Shown here: positions 12,459 to 19,905 of the stretch, piece after piece
How the letters are laid out: every line of letters starts with the position of its first letter
Position numbering within the stretch: the stretch's first letter is position 1
DNA from: a virus
Virus record (IMG/VR): IMGVR_UViG_3300008111_000216
Span: 1 to 28,581 of that record
Direction: 5' to 3' (one strand)
Length of the DNA: 28,581 bases
The notes under the pieces: model-generated
What the model saw: only the letters and a program-made list of their open reading frames with translations
Database searches by the model: none
Told to the model about the DNA's origin: nothing
Position numbers and translations under genes: made by a program

Positions 12459-12488
12459 ATTATATAATATTTAAACCCATGCTGTCAA
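12459..12488 (-). promoter_or_regulatory. Consensus promoter of the whiB unit
   Basis: Minus strand: perfect TTGACA (12488-12483), an 18-bp spacer and perfect TATAAT (12464-12459). The leader is about 28 nt with an AGGGA ribosome binding site. Confidence 0.85.
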
Positions 12489-12492
12489 TAGA

Positions 12493-12639
12493 TTATTTAA
12501 TCTTTTTTATTTTTAAAATATCTATATGCTTAATTTCATTGTCTATATTTAATACATCAAGAGCATATTCTTTTGCATCAGATTCATTAAAGGCTTCAAC
12601 CTCTATATCAATATTTAGCTTAATTAGATATTTTTCCAT
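12493..12639 (-). CDS. Hypothetical small alpha/beta protein, 48 residues
   Basis: Strand-helix-strand pattern (MEKYLIKLNIDIEVEAF, then SDAKEYALDVL, then IKHIDILKIKKIK), like small phage proteins with a dodecin-type or half-ferredoxin-type fold. ATG 12639 lies exactly 6 nt behind the extended -10 TGATATAAT, which favours this leftward gene over the overlapping rightward frame of 66 codons. Function unknown. Confidence 0.6.
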   Translation of the reverse strand: MEKYLIKLNIDIEVEAFNESDAKEYALDVLNIDNEIKHIDILKIKKIK

Positions 12640-12645
12640 CTATCA

Positions 12646-12654
12646 ATTATATCA
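12646..12654 (-). promoter_or_regulatory. Extended -10 leaderless promoter (leftward)
   Basis: TGATATAAT on the minus strand, 6 nt before ATG 12639. No -35 match, as is usual for extended -10 promoters. Confidence 0.65.
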
Positions 12655-12660
12655 CAAATA

Positions 12661-12669
12661 TGGTATAGT
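12661..12669 (+). promoter_or_regulatory. Extended -10 leaderless promoter (rightward)
   Basis: TGGTATAGT, 6 nt before ATG 12676. It is divergent to, and 6 bp away from, the leftward extended -10; the whole divergent control region is 36 bp. Confidence 0.65.
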
Positions 12670-12675
12670 ATATAT

Positions 12676-13395
12676 ATGAAAAACATAAAAAGCATAGACG
12701 GAAAAATTCATATTATTGAAGATTTTATTTCTCCAGATACAGCCATGTTTATATACAAGGCTATTAATCCGCATGTTGATATGAGTCACCAAAAAGCTGG
12801 GCCTTCAGTATTTTCTGGCCCTAGTGCTGGTGATAATGCAGAAGAGGTTGGAATAAAAAGACCTATCGCACACTACAACAATGACCCAATGTACAATGTT
12901 GGAATTGATTTACTATCATTAATATGCCCAATGATGTCTAGGGTAATATCTGATTTCTATAAAGAAGACTACGATCTAAAGACAGCATTTTATAGCAAAA
13001 TGGTAACTGGCGGACGAAATGTTTTGCACATGGACAATAGATTTGTTTCAACAAAAGATGAGCTATTGGAAAGACCTGGAGCTGATTCAGACAGATCTGG
13101 GTTGCTATACTTTTATTCTGACTGTGAAGGTGGAGAGTTAAACTTCCCATTCCAAAACTTTAAAATTAAACCAAAGCCAGGTACGTTTATATTCTTTACT
13201 GGTGACGAAGAAGTGCCACATGAGGTAACACCAGTTCTATCTGGAGAAAGAAATAATCTAATTTCATTCTTCTGGCCAGCCGTTAGAAATTCAGATGAGT
13301 TTTATAAAACACAAAGGTATACCAATGCAAGAAATGGAATACACCAGGAAGTTCAGACAACTCTTGAGTTTTTAGAAAAGCACAAAAACAAATAA
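12676..13395 (+). CDS. 2OG-Fe(II) oxygenase (prolyl-4-hydroxylase-like)
   Basis: 239 residues. Iron ligands are in place: His118 and Asp120 in LHMDN, His182 in VPHEV, and Arg192 in GERNN to bind 2-oxoglutarate; FYSDCEGGELNFP is the typical jelly-roll segment between them. Such enzymes hydroxylate proteins, nucleic acids or small molecules; the substrate is not evident. It is the only rightward gene within the leftward block and has its own leaderless promoter, so it may be regulated separately or be a late arrival. It converges with the thermonuclease gene, and both stop codons fall inside the palindrome AAATAAATTTATTT. Confidence 0.85.
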   Translation: MKNIKSIDGKIHIIEDFISPDTAMFIYKAINPHVDMSHQKAGPSVFSGPSAGDNAEEVGIKRPIAHYNNDPMYNVGIDLLSLICPMMSRVISDFYKEDYDLKTAFYSKMVTGGRNVLHMDNRFVSTKDELLERPGADSDRSGLLYFYSDCEGGELNFPFQNFKIKPKPGTFIFFTGDEEVPHEVTPVLSGERNNLISFFWPAVRNSDEFYKTQRYTNARNGIHQEVQTTLEFLEKHKNK

Positions 13396-13397
13396 AT

Positions 13398-13802
13398 TTA
13401 TTTCTTTTTAGATCTTATCTTTGCAAGCTCTTCAAAGTCTTTAACCTTAGTTTCTCCAAGGTATCCCCAGGCGTAACCATCAGCAATCATTTGCTCATTT
13501 ACAGAAACTGTTGATCCGTCTAGATACAACCATCCTAAGATTCTTCCGTACTTTTCTGAAGAATCCATTTTTTCTGTTTTAATAACAACTTCTTTAGCGT
13601 CTTTAATCTTAGACTTAACATACTCTTTTGCTTCAAGACCTAAAGCTTTTTCAATCTTATCTTTTGTTCTACTTTCTGGGGTATCGATGCCCGCAAGCCT
13701 GACTCTTGAACTAAATGATATATCAAAACCAAGATCAATCTCTACGTCTATTGTATCTCCGTCTACTACATTAGTTACTTTTTTTACGTGATATTCATAC
13801 AT
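13398..13802 (-). CDS. Thermonuclease (SNase family)
   Basis: 134 residues from ATG 13802 (GGAAGG upstream); a longer frame from 13850 would overlap the upstream gene more and lacks a good ribosome binding site. Catalytic residues Arg35, Asp40 and Glu43 lie in RVRLAGIDTPE and Arg87 in KYGR, the same numbers as in mature staphylococcal nuclease. Asp14, Gly15, Asp16 and Thr17 match the first metal-site loop. No signal peptide, so it acts in the cytoplasm, perhaps in degrading host DNA or recycling nucleotides. Overlaps the second oxygenase by 8 nt. Confidence 0.9.
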   Translation of the reverse strand: MYEYHVKKVTNVVDGDTIDVEIDLGFDISFSSRVRLAGIDTPESRTKDKIEKALGLEAKEYVKSKIKDAKEVVIKTEKMDSSEKYGRILGWLYLDGSTVSVNEQMIADGYAWGYLGETKVKDFEELAKIRSKKK

Positions 13803-14559
13803 TGTTCGGGTGCCTTCCTGGGAAAATTTTTGAATTTCCTGGTATATCATACCAAGATCTCTTAGTCCAAAAAAGAGAAAGGGTATGTCTTACTCCCTCT
13901 GTTATCTCACGAACACCATGAAGATGTTTTGAGTCTCCTTTAAATGAAATAAGCATTCCTGGCTCTGGTTGAATTTCAAAATCATATTGTGGCATGTAAA
14001 GAGAGCCTCCTACATAATCACTATTAAAATAAAGTAAGCTTGAGTAATGTTTATCAAAAAATGTTTTTCCAAACTTTTCTGCGCTCTCAGGCCATATTCT
14101 GTAGTTAGCTAGCTCTTCCCAATCGTAATCCTCTTCAGGATCAAAGTAATCTATGTGTGGCTCTTGAAGTCTACCGACTCTCCATCTGTGAAGTCCAGAT
14201 AGCTGTACCAAAAGTTTTTGATTAAATTGCTCTTCAGCCGTAGCTTGCATTCTTTTTTCTATATCAAATACAAGGTCTAAAGGAAAATTTGGGTACATGG
14301 CACGAGATTTAGGAATATCTGTTGTTCCTATTGTCATGCCATCCCAAACATCTTTTCTGCCTGTAGGATTACTACCCGTAATTTCTTTTTGATCTCTTTT
14401 TAAATTTTTATATCTTTGAATTCTTCTTTCTGCATCAAAGATATTCCAATCTGATTCATTAAGAGAGCATAGTGCAGAGTTAATTACATTAACCTCTTCT
14501 TGGCTAATGTAATTCCTTATAATGTGTACGTCAGGTATTTTAGTTTCTAAAATTTCCAT
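13795..14559 (-). CDS. 2OG-Fe(II) oxygenase, second copy
   Basis: 254 residues. His135 and Asp137 (PHIDY), His214 (HLHGV) and Arg224 (EGVRHT) give the 2OG-oxygenase active site, with LLYFNSDYVGGSLYMP between. It shares this organisation with the 12676 gene but is only distantly similar overall. The N-terminal 100 residues are different and basic. It starts 3 nt after the endolysin stop and overlaps the thermonuclease, so it belongs to the lysis-nuclease transcript. Substrate unknown; virion protein or DNA are possibilities. Confidence 0.85.
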   Translation of the reverse strand: MEILETKIPDVHIIRNYISQEEVNVINSALCSLNESDWNIFDAERRIQRYKNLKRDQKEITGSNPTGRKDVWDGMTIGTTDIPKSRAMYPNFPLDLVFDIEKRMQATAEEQFNQKLLVQLSGLHRWRVGRLQEPHIDYFDPEEDYDWEELANYRIWPESAEKFGKTFFDKHYSSLLYFNSDYVGGSLYMPQYDFEIQPEPGMLISFKGDSKHLHGVREITEGVRHTLSLFWTKRSWYDIPGNSKIFPGRHPNNV

Positions 14560-14561
14560 GA

Positions 14562-15128
14562 CTACTTTTTCTTGACTGCCGCCTTCTTTACAGGAGCCGC
14601 TTTCTTTGCGGGAGCCTTTGCTGCTGGAACTGGTGCATCCCAGTCTGGTCTAGCTACTGACATGACCAAGCTGTATGCTCTCTTCTTAAGGAATACGCCA
14701 TCTCCATTAGCCTGTGATCCCTTTGCGTTTCCACTAGTATTTCCTTCGTAGCAGTGCAAATTCTTTCCATCATTCTTAACAACAATTCCAACATGCTCTG
14801 TATCTGTTGGTGTCTTATCAAAGTTAAAGAATACTACGTCTCCTGCTTGTGCTTGTCCGATAGGAACAATTCTCTTGTTCTTAGCAAACCACTGTGCTCC
14901 TGCATCGCATGACGCAAAGCCTTTCTTTGTTGAAGCTGCAACTAGATGAACTAGTCCTGCGTCATCAAAGCATCCTGAAACAAACATTGCACACCAAGGC
15001 TGGTGATTCATTCCGTATCGCTTTCCAAAAATTGTATCGTTATTTGGTCCTTCTGAGTAGCCTTCATCAGCATACTTCTTTGCTGCAGCTACAACTTTGG
15101 CTGCATTTGGGTGTATATTGTTTGACAT
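14562..15128 (-). CDS. Endolysin with CHAP domain
   Basis: 188 residues. CHAP amidase/endopeptidase catalytic residues: Cys46 in PWCAMFV, His112 in EHVGIV and Glu128/Asn130 in CYEGNTS. A short N-terminal segment precedes the domain. The C-terminus is a Lys/Ala/Pro-rich tail of about 25 residues that may bind the anionic cell wall. It would cleave peptidoglycan cross-links or the amide bond at lysis. The promoter at 15155-15163 and an AAAGGAGG ribosome binding site suggest strong late expression. Lies downstream of the holin-like genes. Confidence 0.9.
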   Translation of the reverse strand: MSNNIHPNAAKVVAAAKKYADEGYSEGPNNDTIFGKRYGMNHQPWCAMFVSGCFDDAGLVHLVAASTKKGFASCDAGAQWFAKNKRIVPIGQAQAGDVVFFNFDKTPTDTEHVGIVVKNDGKNLHCYEGNTSGNAKGSQANGDGVFLKKRAYSLVMSVARPDWDAPVPAAKAPAKKAAPVKKAAVKKK

Positions 15129-15154
15129 TTAAGTCCTCCTTTAAGGTTATATGT

Positions 15155-15163
15155 AGTATAGCA
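15155..15163 (-). promoter_or_regulatory. Extended -10 promoter of the endolysin gene
   Basis: TGCTATACT on the minus strand; the leader is about 20 nt and contains AAAGGAGG. No clear -35 box. Confidence 0.6.
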
Positions 15164-15164
15164 T

Positions 15165-15452
15165 TTATTTTGCTTTTTTGTCTACCGCTGAAAATGCTGC
15201 ATTAATTTCTGCCACAGTCAGCTTGCCGTCATCCAGGAAGCCTCTTGCTAGTCTTTCAACTACAGTTGCTACTCCTAAAGTTCCTGCCAATATTACTGCC
15301 TTATAGGTTTCAATTCCTACCACTGCACCTGCTCCAATTACGGACAATCCTGATGCTGCAAATACTGCAATTATTCTCATAAGAATATTATTTATGCTTG
15401 CAATTGCTCCTGATCCTACTTGTGTTGGCTCTTCAATATATGCCTTTGCCAT
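15165..15452 (-). CDS. Holin-like membrane protein
   Basis: Ninety-five residues with two hydrophobic segments (about 25-48 and 51-66), a short turn between them and a charged C-terminus. It sits directly before the endolysin gene with an AAGGAGG ribosome binding site, the usual position for a class II holin. The C-terminal part (LDDGKLTVAEINAAFSAVD) resembles an EF-hand-like helix also found in some actinophage holins. It would time lysis by permeabilising the membrane. Confidence 0.75.
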   Translation of the reverse strand: MAKAYIEEPTQVGSGAIASINNILMRIIAVFAASGLSVIGAGAVVGIETYKAVILAGTLGVATVVERLARGFLDDGKLTVAEINAAFSAVDKKAK

Positions 15453-15454
15453 TT

Positions 15455-15634
15455 TTATTCCTCCTTATTTCTTATTGGACTTGTAATTATCCAAAGAGCA
15501 GTCGTTGCCATAATGCCATAACCGACAATAGTCTTTGCACTTCCGTCCAGAACTACCCAAGCAATAAACATTCCAAGAAGGGTCCATGCTTGGTCAACCA
15601 TATCCTTTAGGATATTCTTTATTATTCTTACCAT
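15455..15634 (-). CDS. Second small holin-like membrane protein
   Basis: Fifty-nine residues: amphipathic N-terminus (MVRIIKNILKDMVDQ), then two membrane segments (about 16-32 and 36-52) and a charged end. ATG 15634 overlaps the end of the PA14 gene, behind AAGGAGGAAG. Two adjacent small membrane proteins before an endolysin suggest a holin/antiholin or pinholin pair; which is which cannot be told from the sequence. Confidence 0.65.
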   Translation of the reverse strand: MVRIIKNILKDMVDQAWTLLGMFIAWVVLDGSAKTIVGYGIMATTALWIITSPIRNKEE

Positions 15635-18075
15635 TTTCTTCTTCCTCCTTGACCTGGTGAATTGGCCCCTGAGCCTCCACCAGAACTTCCTCCGCCTGTG
15701 CCACCTCCAGTGGCTCCTCCTGTTGCTGCTCCCACTGCATTAATAGCAGCACCTGCTGCAACAACTGTAGCGACAACCATATCTGTTGCTTCTTCTCTTT
15801 CTTCTTCAGTCATATCTGCACCAATGCTTCCAAGAGCTGCAATTGCCGCTGCTGGATTAGTAAATAATTCTTCTACCAAAGCTGCTGGATTTTGCACAAG
15901 CTCAACTTGTGCAGCGACAGCTGCAGTAATTATAAGAGCGTTTCCATTTTCATCTGTACGAACTTCAACTGGTGTTGATGGTGGCAGATCTGAATAAGAA
16001 ACTCCTGCTGCTTTAATTTCTTCTGCTGAAATAGATTCTCCTGGAGCAAGATTTTCTATAAGTTTTTCTACTACAACTTCTTTTTGCTCTTCAGTTAGTT
16101 TGCCTTCTTCTGCTGCTTTCTTTAATGCTTCTTCTTCCGCCTTTGCCGCTTCTAATTCTGCAGCTTTTGCTTCAGCTTCCGCTTTTGCATCTGCCGCTTC
16201 TTGTGCTTTAGCTTCTGCTTCTGCTTTAGCATCTGCTTCTTCTTGAGCCTTTGCTTCTGCTTCAGCCTTAGCATCTGCCTCTGCTTGTGCTGCCGCTTCA
16301 GCCTCTGCTTCTAATCTATCTGCTTCCGCTTTTGCATCTGCTTCAGCTTGTTCTTTAGCTTCTTGTTCTGCTTGCGCTGCTGCTTCTTCTGCTGCTATAC
16401 GATCAGCCTCTGCTTTAGCAGCGGCTTCTTCTGCGGCTACACGGTCTGCTTCAGCCTTAGCTGCCGCTTCTTCTGCGGCTTTAGCTTCTGCTTCTGCTTT
16501 TGCTGCAGCTTCCGCTGCTGCCTTGGCTTCTGCTTCTGCTTTTGCTGCAGCTTCCGCTGCTGCTTTTGCATCTGCTTCTGCTTTAACTCTTGCTGCTTCT
16601 GCAGCTGCCGCTTGTGCAGCGGCTCTTTGTGCAGCGGCTTCCGCTGCTGCTGCTTCTTGTGCTGCTTGGGCTGCTGCAGCCTCTGCTGCAGCATTTGCAG
16701 CGGCTTGTGCTGCTGCTTGTTGCTCTGCATAATAATTAACTGTAACCTGTGCTGCATTTGTCATTGCAGTTACTGCTTCATTTACTTTTGTTGTTGCTGT
16801 ATTAGCAAGGGTGTCTGCTGTTTGAACTGCTACTGTAGCAGTTTCTGTAAGCTGATTTAATGTTGCAACTTCAGCTGCTTTGACTTCTGTTTTATCCACA
16901 ACTACTGCTTCTGCTGCAGTCTTTTGTGTAGTAAGAGTATTAAGAACTGCAGTATCATTATTAAGTGTTGTCTGTGCAGTAGCAACTGCAGCAACTAATA
17001 CTGGATCTTTTGTCACTGTTGTAGTTGCAAATGCTTCATTGACTGGGGTAGTAAAGTAGCCAGTTCCGTTTTCTCTTGTTATCGCCCAGCCAAGTATGAC
17101 GGCTGATCCTCCACCATTTTCATAGTACCAAATAGTAAAGTCCTGTTGTTTATCTGTAGTTGTGTTATAGGTTGGGGAATATTGACTCCACCCCCCGCCC
17201 TTATCAATCCATTCATTAATTGCAAGTTGTCCATCAACATACATCTTTGCGCCATCATCTGAATGAATTGCATACCTTACTGATACTGCTTCTTCTGGAA
17301 CGGTAATCTTTCCTTCAAACTTAACAATTACATTGTCTACTCTGCCAGAGTTAAATACCTGTCCGCTTCCAAATTGGTGAGCAATATAAGGAACTGTTGT
17401 AGTTGAAAGTGGTGTTGCATTTTCTGCTGGCATTGGTGGCTGCTGCCCACCAGGAGATGCGTAAGTTGTTACCTGAATTCCATTAGTTGTAGTTGTAACG
17501 GCTGAAGCATCCGCAGCAGCCTGTGCTGTAGCAAGGTTTGTAGTGTCTGTTGCAACTACAGCAGTCTGAGACTCAACCTGTTGAGTTACTGTATTTAAAT
17601 TTGTTTGAGCATTATTTAGATTTGTTGTCGCTGTAGCAACTACTGCAGTTTGTGATTCAACTGCTGCTTGGGCTGTTTCTGCTACTGCTACTGCAGTCTC
17701 AGCAGACTGTATTGCATTGTTAGCATCCTGAACTTTGACTGTAGCCTCTGCAACCGCAGTTGCAATTGGCTCTTGAGTTGTAGCAATTTGAGTAGCAGTT
17801 TGAGTGTCTGTGTTTGGGACATTTGCTTGAATTGTAGATATGATCGTATTTGCCTGTGTTTGAGCTGCCGCCTGTAGCGTTGTTTCTGCCGCCTCTATTT
17901 TATTTGCAACTATCTCAACTGTAACAGGAGTGGTTGCTGTGGCGGTATCTGAAGATGGGTTTGCTGGTGTTACCTGAACAGTAACTTCTTCAGCATGTGC
18001 ATTGCTTGGTCCAAAAAGAAAGAGCCAGCCGATTATAAAAAGGCTGGTTAAAAAATACTGTAACTTTCTAGTCAA
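15628..18075 (-). CDS. Large secreted PA14-domain coiled-coil protein
   Basis: 815 residues. Signal peptide (1-28, GPSNAHA cleavage); Thr/Ala/Gln-rich helical region (30-195); PA14 domain (about 205-335: IHSDDGAKMYVDGQLAINEW, then WYYENGGGSAVILGW), a beta-barrel that often binds glycans; a long Ala/Glu/Lys coiled coil (about 350-665); a small alpha/beta segment; and a Gly/Ser-rich end. The TTG start at 18075 has a TTAGGAG ribosome binding site. It could be an exported adhesin, or a tail fibre in which the hydrophobic start is not a signal. It resembles host surface proteins more than known fibres. Next to the lysis genes and downstream of tail-type proteins. Confidence 0.75.
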   Translation of the reverse strand: MTRKLQYFLTSLFIIGWLFLFGPSNAHAEEVTVQVTPANPSSDTATATTPVTVEIVANKIEAAETTLQAAAQTQANTIISTIQANVPNTDTQTATQIATTQEPIATAVAEATVKVQDANNAIQSAETAVAVAETAQAAVESQTAVVATATTNLNNAQTNLNTVTQQVESQTAVVATDTTNLATAQAAADASAVTTTTNGIQVTTYASPGGQQPPMPAENATPLSTTTVPYIAHQFGSGQVFNSGRVDNVIVKFEGKITVPEEAVSVRYAIHSDDGAKMYVDGQLAINEWIDKGGGWSQYSPTYNTTTDKQQDFTIWYYENGGGSAVILGWAITRENGTGYFTTPVNEAFATTTVTKDPVLVAAVATAQTTLNNDTAVLNTLTTQKTAAEAVVVDKTEVKAAEVATLNQLTETATVAVQTADTLANTATTKVNEAVTAMTNAAQVTVNYYAEQQAAAQAAANAAAEAAAAQAAQEAAAAEAAAQRAAAQAAAAEAARVKAEADAKAAAEAAAKAEAEAKAAAEAAAKAEAEAKAAEEAAAKAEADRVAAEEAAAKAEADRIAAEEAAAQAEQEAKEQAEADAKAEADRLEAEAEAAAQAEADAKAEAEAKAQEEADAKAEAEAKAQEAADAKAEAEAKAAELEAAKAEEEALKKAAEEGKLTEEQKEVVVEKLIENLAPGESISAEEIKAAGVSYSDLPPSTPVEVRTDENGNALIITAAVAAQVELVQNPAALVEELFTNPAAAIAALGSIGADMTEEEREEATDMVVATVVAAGAAINAVGAATGGATGGGTGGGSSGGGSGANSPGQGGRRKW

Positions 18076-18086
18076 CTAGGTATCTC

Positions 18087-18116
18087 CTAAGTAATGCAAT
18101 ATCTTTGCTTACTTAG
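18087..18116 (-). promoter_or_regulatory. Hairpin in the 5' leader of the PA14 gene
   Basis: Twelve base pairs (CTAAG-type arms TTACTTAG/CTAAGTAA plus GCAA/TTGC) with one bulged base and a 5-nt loop. The 3' arm on the transcript runs straight into the AGGAG ribosome binding site, so the fold could affect initiation. Confidence 0.65.
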
Positions 18117-18118
18117 TA

Positions 18119-18127
18119 ATTATACCA
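18119..18127 (-). promoter_or_regulatory. Extended -10 promoter of the PA14 gene
   Basis: TGGTATAAT on the minus strand, with a weak TTTAAT at -35. The leader is about 37 nt. Confidence 0.65.
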
Positions 18128-18155
18128 GATGTGTTAGTTTAATTAAACCTTATTA

Positions 18156-18626
18156 TTAAGCAGTTATGTAAGTACCATTAACATAAATTTTGCTAATAGT
18201 AGTTAGTGTTACTGGAGTTCCTTGCAAAAACAATCCTTCTCTAATCGGAGAATTAGCACCGCCTGCTGACTTAAGATAATGAAGATCTAATACATCAGTA
18301 ACTCCTGACGTATCAGCATTAACAATTGTATGACCAGTTCCAGTGTCTGGATCAACATTAGGATCGGCCCATGCCCAGCCAGAAAAATGATTAAAACCAA
18401 CAGCAGGAGTAAATGGTAGTTGTAACTTATATTGTCCAGTTCCAAAATTAGTAACTGTGGTGAAATCAACTTGAATTGCAAAACTAACTAATTTTCCTGC
18501 TTTAACGTAATAAGAATTATATGTTGGATATGTAGCGCCTGTTCCAGTAAACGCTAGGCCAGTTGCTGTAAAGTTTGGTGACCATCTTACTGCCTGCCCA
18601 CCTACTGCATCGCTTACATGTATCAT
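18156..18626 (-). CDS. Tail-type beta-structured protein (putative receptor-binding or minor tail)
   Basis: 156 residues, almost all beta, with the pattern RWSPNFTATGLAFTGTGATYPTYNSYYVKAGKLVSFAIQVDF and GTGQYKLQLPFTP. This is a common phage domain in which a two-layer beta sandwich is found at the ends of tail fibres or on capsid fibres. It overlaps the upstream gene by 4 nt (ATGA). The role in host recognition is inferred from the domain type and from the adjacent small structural-type protein. Confidence 0.65.
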   Translation of the reverse strand: MIHVSDAVGGQAVRWSPNFTATGLAFTGTGATYPTYNSYYVKAGKLVSFAIQVDFTTVTNFGTGQYKLQLPFTPAVGFNHFSGWAWADPNVDPDTGTGHTIVNADTSGVTDVLDLHYLKSAGGANSPIREGLFLQGTPVTLTTISKIYVNGTYITA

Positions 18627-18892
18627 GCTTTCTCCAAAATAAATACTGCTACGGTTACTCCTGAATCGCCCACTGCAAAAACTTGATCATCTGAGCCCAA
18701 ATCTATAGAAAAGCTTTGACCTGGGAAAAGCTTATGCCCATATCCTGATGTCGTAACTGATTGATTGCCAATGTATGCGTATCCGCTATCTGATGTATTT
18801 TGAACCGATAATGAATTTGGCGTATCTATCATATCATCAATAGTAAGCTCTTGTGCTGTACCGTTTAAAGTTAAATTACGTGTTCTTAGCAT
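18623..18892 (-). CDS. Small structural-type protein (fibre/decoration)
   Basis: Eighty-nine residues, beta-rich and polar: LTLNGTAQELTIDD, SLSVQNTSDSGYAYIGNQSVTTSGYGHKLFPGQSFSIDL. This is the pattern of small phage head-fibre or tail accessory proteins that display beta strands around a Gly-rich loop. Read from the promoter at 18927-18955 through a hairpin leader with TTAGGAG. Coupled to the 18156 gene. Confidence 0.6.
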   Translation of the reverse strand: MLRTRNLTLNGTAQELTIDDMIDTPNSLSVQNTSDSGYAYIGNQSVTTSGYGHKLFPGQSFSIDLGSDDQVFAVGDSGVTVAVFILEKA

Positions 18893-18904
18893 ATTTACTC
18901 CTAA

Positions 18905-18919
18905 TAGGGGTTTACCCTA
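18905..18919 (-). promoter_or_regulatory. Hairpin in the 5' leader of the 18892 gene
   Basis: TAGGG/CCCTA, 5 bp with a 4-5-nt loop. It begins at the expected mRNA 5' end and is followed by TTAGGAG. Confidence 0.45.
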
Positions 18920-18926
18920 GATATAC

Positions 18927-18955
18927 ATTATACCTTACTTAGGATTATCTGTCTT
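18927..18955 (-). promoter_or_regulatory. Promoter of the structural-type gene pair
   Basis: Minus strand: AAGACA (18955-18950), a 17-bp spacer and TATAAT (18932-18927), partly inside the end of the FmdB-like gene. Confidence 0.6.
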
Positions 18956-19123
18956 ATAAAAGCCATTACCTTTAAACTGGATTCCAAAGGGGGTGAAGTG
19001 TCTTATCATATCCGCTTCACATTCTTCACACAGGTAACCTGGATCATCTTCTGAGATTGATCTGGTCACTGCAAGTGTTGCATGTGCATCATCTTGACTA
19101 CACTTGTATTCATATACTGGCAT
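18935..19123 (-). CDS. FmdB-like zinc-ribbon protein
   Basis: Sixty-two residues from ATG 19123, which overlaps the upstream stop (TAATG); a longer in-frame start lies inside the monooxygenase gene and is rejected. MPVYEYKC at the start, CEEC (32-35) in the middle and FKGNGFYKTD at the end match the FmdB family of small putative regulators. The first Cys pair is broken: Cys8 is followed by SQD instead of xxC, so zinc binding may use a nearby His or be lost. Its place behind the monooxygenase gene may be incidental. Confidence 0.75.
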   Translation of the reverse strand: MPVYEYKCSQDDAHATLAVTRSISEDDPGYLCEECEADMIRHFTPFGIQFKGNGFYKTDNPK

Positions 19124-19905
19124 TATAAAACTCCCTGTACTCTTTTTACCATCTTGTGTAGTCTGTATAGCTGATTGTCCCACACGCTATCTGAAATAAG
19201 TATATCTGTTATTCCTAAAAGACTAAGCTTTTTTAATTTTTCTAAAACAGCATCTTCAGTGCCGTATACCATAGAGTTACGCATCATGTAATTCTTTTCT
19301 TGGTTGGCTACCGCCCTTGCTTCTTCGTTGGTATCACGTATTATGACTATGGTTGAGGCCATTTTTCTTTTTGTATTTACCTTAAACCCCTCTTTATATG
19401 TTGATAGCATAGCCAGGTGAATGTCTGCATACTTTTCTGAGTTTTCAATTGTTTTTTCAGAAGTTCCGCTTATCACAATGCCTGGCTTTTTTACTAACAT
19501 GGGGTGATTGATAAATTTTTCTATCCACTCTGTTGTATATAAAACTCTTTGATCTTTAGTTCTCATTTGATCTGATATGAATACCATGTTGTTTATACTA
19601 TCTTCATCTTCTTTCATATCTCCCGCCGCAATATTTAGCATCACTCTGTCTTTATCTATTTCATGAAAAGAATGCATCATCATTGCACAGAGCTCTGGGC
19701 TGACTGCATATGTTCTAATTGCAAACATATATTTAAATGAATGAGTCTTGTCTATAATATTTGCTACCTTGATCATATGATCTGGCAAAAGAGAATGGTA
19801 CACAAGCAAAATTGATTTGTACCCTGCATCGTTTACTGTGTTGGATAACCTTTTGAGTGAAACTAAATCACTGTCATCCCTAACTGACATCCAATGCAGG
19901 TCCAT
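19123..19905 (-). CDS. Luciferase-like (SsuD-type) flavin monooxygenase
   Basis: 260 residues from ATG 19905, chosen because it has TTAGGGAAG upstream and MDLHWMS aligns with the first strand of SsuD-like proteins; an in-frame ATG at 19956 would add 17 residues from the structured leader. The segments KYMFAIRTYAVSPELCAMMMHSF, DRVMLNIAAGD and PGIVISGTSEKTIENSEKYADIHL follow bacterial luciferase-family alkanesulfonate monooxygenases, which use reduced flavin and oxygen. It is shorter than SsuD (about 380), so the substrate may differ. A possible metabolic gene for sulfur scavenging (inference). Ends on the FmdB-like start (TAATG). Confidence 0.75.
   Translation of the reverse strand: MDLHWMSVRDDSDLVSLKRLSNTVNDAGYKSILLVYHSLLPDHMIKVANIIDKTHSFKYMFAIRTYAVSPELCAMMMHSFHEIDKDRVMLNIAAGDMKEDEDSINNMVFISDQMRTKDQRVLYTTEWIEKFINHPMLVKKPGIVISGTSEKTIENSEKYADIHLAMLSTYKEGFKVNTKRKMASTIVIIRDTNEEARAVANQEKNYMMRNSMVYGTEDAVLEKLKKLSLLGITDILISDSVWDNQLYRLHKMVKRVQGVL

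Noticed and set aside
12479-12679. Rightward frame of 66 codons ending just before the oxygenase gene
   Set aside because: The leftward 48-codon gene (12493-12639) in the same place has an extended -10 promoter at the leaderless distance and a balanced alpha/beta sequence; the rightward frame has no ribosome binding site.
13390-13403. Palindrome AAATAAATTTATTT at the convergent gene ends as a terminator
   Set aside because: All A/T pairs, no loop and no GC stem; too weak for intrinsic termination. It probably reflects two TAA stops in AT-rich sequence.
16348-16860. Cys/Phe-rich rightward frame and other frames inside the PA14 gene
   Set aside because: These are shadows of the Ala/Glu/Lys coiled-coil repeats on the other strand; the composition is unlike any real protein family.
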